Origin: JBFXAF01 sp050184585
GTDB lineage: Bacteria > Pseudomonadota > Alphaproteobacteria > Rhizobiales > Rhizobiaceae
NCBI GenBank assembly: GCA_050184585.1
Contig: JBFXAF010000003.1
Coordinates: 434,001-498,000, forward strand
DNA length: 64,000 bases
Reading direction: 5' to 3'
Shown here: positions 62,070 to 64,000 of the stretch, piece by piece
How the letters are laid out: the number at the start of each line of letters is the position of its first letter
How positions within the stretch are numbered: position 1 is the stretch's first letter
Made by a program: the position numbers and the translations under genes
Notes under the pieces: model-generated
What the model was told of the DNA's origin: nothing
Seen by the model: only the letters and a program-made list of their open reading frames with translations
Database searches by the model: none

Positions 62070-62569
62070 AGTGTTGCCAGGCTCTGAATGATTCCTCGCA
62101 GCGTGACGGGGTCAGGGCTGACGACGTCGATCGTCGCCGGGCCCTTCGAGATGCCCCAGCGACGATGGCTTAACTCGATATGGCGGGGAATTCTCGAGTC
62201 GGCGCTTAGTATGTGGCTGCACCCAAACCCGATTGCAGTCGAGACATGGATTGCGTCGGGGAGCTTACGGGAGGGATACGAGGAGCGCAGGACGGCAGCA
62301 TACCAAAGCACGGATCGGTGGATCGGGCCAACTTCCATGAAGCCGCCGGAGATCAACCAACTGTCATATTGCTGGATGAGTTGATCATCGCCGTGCCGAT
62401 AAGGGTGGACGAGCACCTCGGCGAGACTCAACTCGCTCGTGCAGAGAAAAGGAGCTTCCTGCCGCATCTGCTCACCGGCCAGATGGGTCAGCAAGTCGGC
62501 AACCTCTCCTTTCCCTTCGCCGAGTATGATCAGCACATTGGCATCGAGATAGAGGCGACGGACCTCCAT
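62066..62569 (-). CDS. PIN domain toxin (VapC-like)
   Basis: 167 residues from the ATG at 62569, overlapping the antitoxin stop by 1 bp (TGATG). Acidic PIN residues Asp9 (Y-L-D-A-N), Glu51, Asp105 (L-P-D-A-I-H-V-S-T-A) and Asp124 (L-S-A-D-S-R-I) are all present, so RNase activity is predicted. With the upstream gene it forms a VapBC-like pair inside yejE-yejF. An ATG at 62581 is an alternative start. Confidence 0.85.
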   Translation of the reverse strand: MEVRRLYLDANVLIILGEGKGEVADLLTHLAGEQMRQEAPFLCTSELSLAEVLVHPYRHGDDQLIQQYDSWLISGGFMEVGPIHRSVLWYAAVLRSSYPSRKLPDAIHVSTAIGFGCSHILSADSRIPRHIELSHRRWGISKGPATIDVVSPDPVTLRGIIQSLATL

Positions 62570-62805
62570 CAGCTGTCCCATTCATCGCGTAGTTCGCGAA
62601 CACGGGCGACAGCTTCATCGAGCGTTACTCCCGTCGCATGCTTCCGGGCATTCCTCAACGACGCAAGGAGTTCCTCGCGCGATAGGGGGGGGCGTCTGCT
62701 CTCCTCCTCCACAGTCACCCGCACTGACGCGCCGGCCTCGATACCCTCGCGCAGCTCCTCAGGTAGCCTGGACGCGGGATAGTGTTCGAGAACGATCCTG
62801 TTCAT
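62569..62805 (-). CDS. VapB-like antitoxin
   Basis: 78 residues from the ATG at 62805 (MNRIVLEHYPASRLPEELRE), preceded by an AAGGT-like ribosome-binding site. Short, charged, with a beta N-terminus and helical C-terminus (R-A-R-K-H-A-T-G-V type). Antitoxin role is inferred from size, position and coupling to the PIN gene. The antitoxin family is not clear from sequence. Confidence 0.65.
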   Translation of the reverse strand: MNRIVLEHYPASRLPEELREGIEAGASVRVTVEEESRRPPLSREELLASLRNARKHATGVTLDEAVARVRELRDEWDS

Positions 62806-62868
62806 GGTCAAACCTTGTCGCATATGCCGCCAGTCTAGCCGCGCGCAACCGCGGCATCAAATCAACCG

Positions 62869-64000
62869 TCACCGGAAGGTCTTCCTCGGATCGAATGCGT
62901 CACGCGTCGCCTCGCCGACGAAGATCAGCAGGGAAAGCATGAGCGAGATCACGACGAAACCCGATATGCCCAGCCACGGCGCGTTGAGATTGCGCTGCCC
63001 CTGCTTCAGCAGTTCGCCGAGGGACGGCGAACCCGGCGGCAGGCCGAAGCCGAGGAAATCGAGCGAGGTGAGCGTCGTTATCGACCCGTTGAGGATGAAT
63101 GGCAGGAAAGTCAGCGTCGCCACCATCGCGTTTGGCAACAGGTGGCGGAACATGATCGTCCGGCTCGGCACGCCGAGCGCGCGCGCGGCGTTGACATACT
63201 CGAAGTTGCGGGCACGCAGGAACTCCGCGCGCACGATCCCCACGAAACCGACCCAGGAAAAGAGAAGCATGATGGACAGGAGCACGAAAAATCCCTGCGG
63301 CAGCACGGCGGCCATGATCATGATCAGGTAGAGGACCGGGATGGACGACCAGATCTCGATGAATCGCTGAAAGAGAAGGTCGGTCCACCCGCCGAAATAG
63401 CCCTGGACCGCCCCCGCGGATACGCCGAAGACAGCGGACGCCAGCGTCAGGGTCAGTCCGAATAGGACGGAGATCCGGAAACCGTAGATCACGCGCGCCA
63501 GGACGTCGCGGCCCTGATCGTCGGTGCCGAGCCAGTTCCAGTTGCCGACATTGCAGTTCGGGTCGTCGACGCCGAGCGGATAGCGCTCGCAGCGCTTTTC
63601 TGGCTCGTAGAGCCATGACGGCTTTGCGGGATACGCCTCCGGCACCTCGTTGTTCGTGCTTCGGTAGTGGTAGCGGACGGGTGGCCACAGCAACCAGCCA
63701 TTGGCCTCGATCTCTTCCTGGATGAACGGGTCGCGATAGTCGGTCACCGCGTAGAAGCCGCCGAACTTCTCCTCCGGATAGGCGACGACCGAGGGAAACA
63801 GCAATTCGCCCTTGTACATGCCGATGAGCGGCCGGTCGTTGGCGATGAACTCCGAGCCCAGCGAAAGCACGAAGAGCACGAGGAAGATCCACAGCGACCA
63901 GTAACCGCGCCGGTTGGCCTTGAAGCTCGCCCAGCGCCGCTGGTTCAGCGGCGACAGGTGAAACCGCGCGCCGCGATTGCGGGCGGTCTCGATGAGCGTC
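62869..64000 (-). CDS. yejE: Peptide ABC transporter permease (YejE), N-terminus beyond window
   Basis: Frame stays open to the right edge of the window; residues before the first visible part read S-P-L-N-Q-R-R-W and R-R-G-Y-W-S-L-W-I-F-L, typical of YejE N-termini. It contains an N-terminal transmembrane helix, a periplasmic domain and the BPD permease domain near the end. Its partner yejF is separated from it by the VapBC-like pair. Confidence 0.92.
   Translation of the reverse strand, partial: TLIETARNRGARFHLSPLNQRRWASFKANRRGYWSLWIFLVLFVLSLGSEFIANDRPLIGMYKGELLFPSVVAYPEEKFGGFYAVTDYRDPFIQEEIEANGWLLWPPVRYHYRSTNNEVPEAYPAKPSWLYEPEKRCERYPLGVDDPNCNVGNWNWLGTDDQGRDVLARVIYGFRISVLFGLTLTLASAVFGVSAGAVQGYFGGWTDLLFQRFIEIWSSIPVLYLIMIMAAVLPQGFFVLLSIMLLFSWVGFVGIVRAEFLRARNFEYVNAARALGVPSRTIMFRHLLPNAMVATLTFLPFILNGSITTLTSLDFLGFGLPPGSPSLGELLKQGQRNLNAPWLGISGFVVISLMLSLLIFVGEATRDAFDPRKTFR

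Noticed and set aside
1..64000. CRISPR array, phage or IS element
   Set aside because: No regularly spaced repeats, transposase, integrase or phage structural genes were seen. The VapBC pair and carboxylate module are small insertions without a recognisable mobile element.

Overview
The window is a GC-rich (roughly 64%) chromosomal segment of an alphaproteobacterium. Gene order (parA-parB-rsmG-mnmG-mnmE, rho-hemJ-hemE, then ppsR-maf-aroE-coaE-dnaQ, secB, timA-mltA-smr, hslUV, hisBHAFE-coaA) and families such as DUF1402 and a TimA-type Tim44 protein point to Hyphomicrobiales (Rhizobiales), probably near Mesorhizobium/Phyllobacteriaceae. It is mostly core chromosome around the replication origin, with small accessory modules between conserved blocks. 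I see no phage, IS element, CRISPR array or rRNA; there is one tRNA.

Layout. 1-5.8 kb: two tandem membrane diguanylate cyclases, a secreted hypothetical, asd, a DUF6152/DUF6644 pair and a DUF805 protein. 5.9-12.5 kb: leuB and leuD separated by an oxidoreductase/RidA/DUF2798 group, then a DAO-family oxidase, a CitE-like lyase and small proteins. 12.6-18.4 kb: the imuA-imuB-dnaE2 mutagenesis cassette behind a perfect GAAC-N7-GAAC LexA box. 18.4-21.1 kb: Trm112, Lon-like, CnoX and ProX proteins, then tRNA-Gly(GCC). 21.2-24.6 kb: a compact minus-strand aromatic meta-cleavage cluster in which an XylE-like extradiol dioxygenase precedes galB-, galC- and galD-like genes.

24.8-40.5 kb is the origin region. 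It holds holA, parB-parA-rsmG-mnmG-mnmE, a DUF255 thioredoxin-like protein, rho, hemJ and hemE on one side, and ppsR, maf, aroE, coaE and dnaQ on the other. The 392-bp hemE-ppsR gap has two DnaA boxes, five GANTC sites and a parS-like site and is the best oriC candidate. Four parS-like sites lie between 28.1 and 36.7 kb. Genes left of the gap are mostly on the minus strand and genes right of it mostly on the plus strand, as expected for divergent replication forks.

40.5-48.3 kb: secB, fxsA, timA, mltA, smr, an XRE regulator, DoxX, a DUF1402 protein and hslV-GNAT-hslU. 48.4-51.1 kb: a TcuA-like flavoprotein plus an orphan TRAP solute-binding protein. 51.3-55.9 kb: hisB-DUF2628-hisH-hisA-hisF-hisE-coaA. 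55.9-64 kb: a TPR lipoprotein, an M17 peptidase, a MarR regulator, an NlpC/P60 protein, a hydroxyacid dehydrogenase, and a yejE-yejF peptide ABC operon with a VapBC-like toxin-antitoxin pair inserted inside it; yejE runs off the window end.

The items I consider most worth checking are the XylE-galBCD hybrid cluster, the oriC/parS architecture, the VapBC pair inside yejEF, the tricarballylate-like module between hslV and hisB with its promoter repeats, and the 194-bp imuA/imuB overlap.
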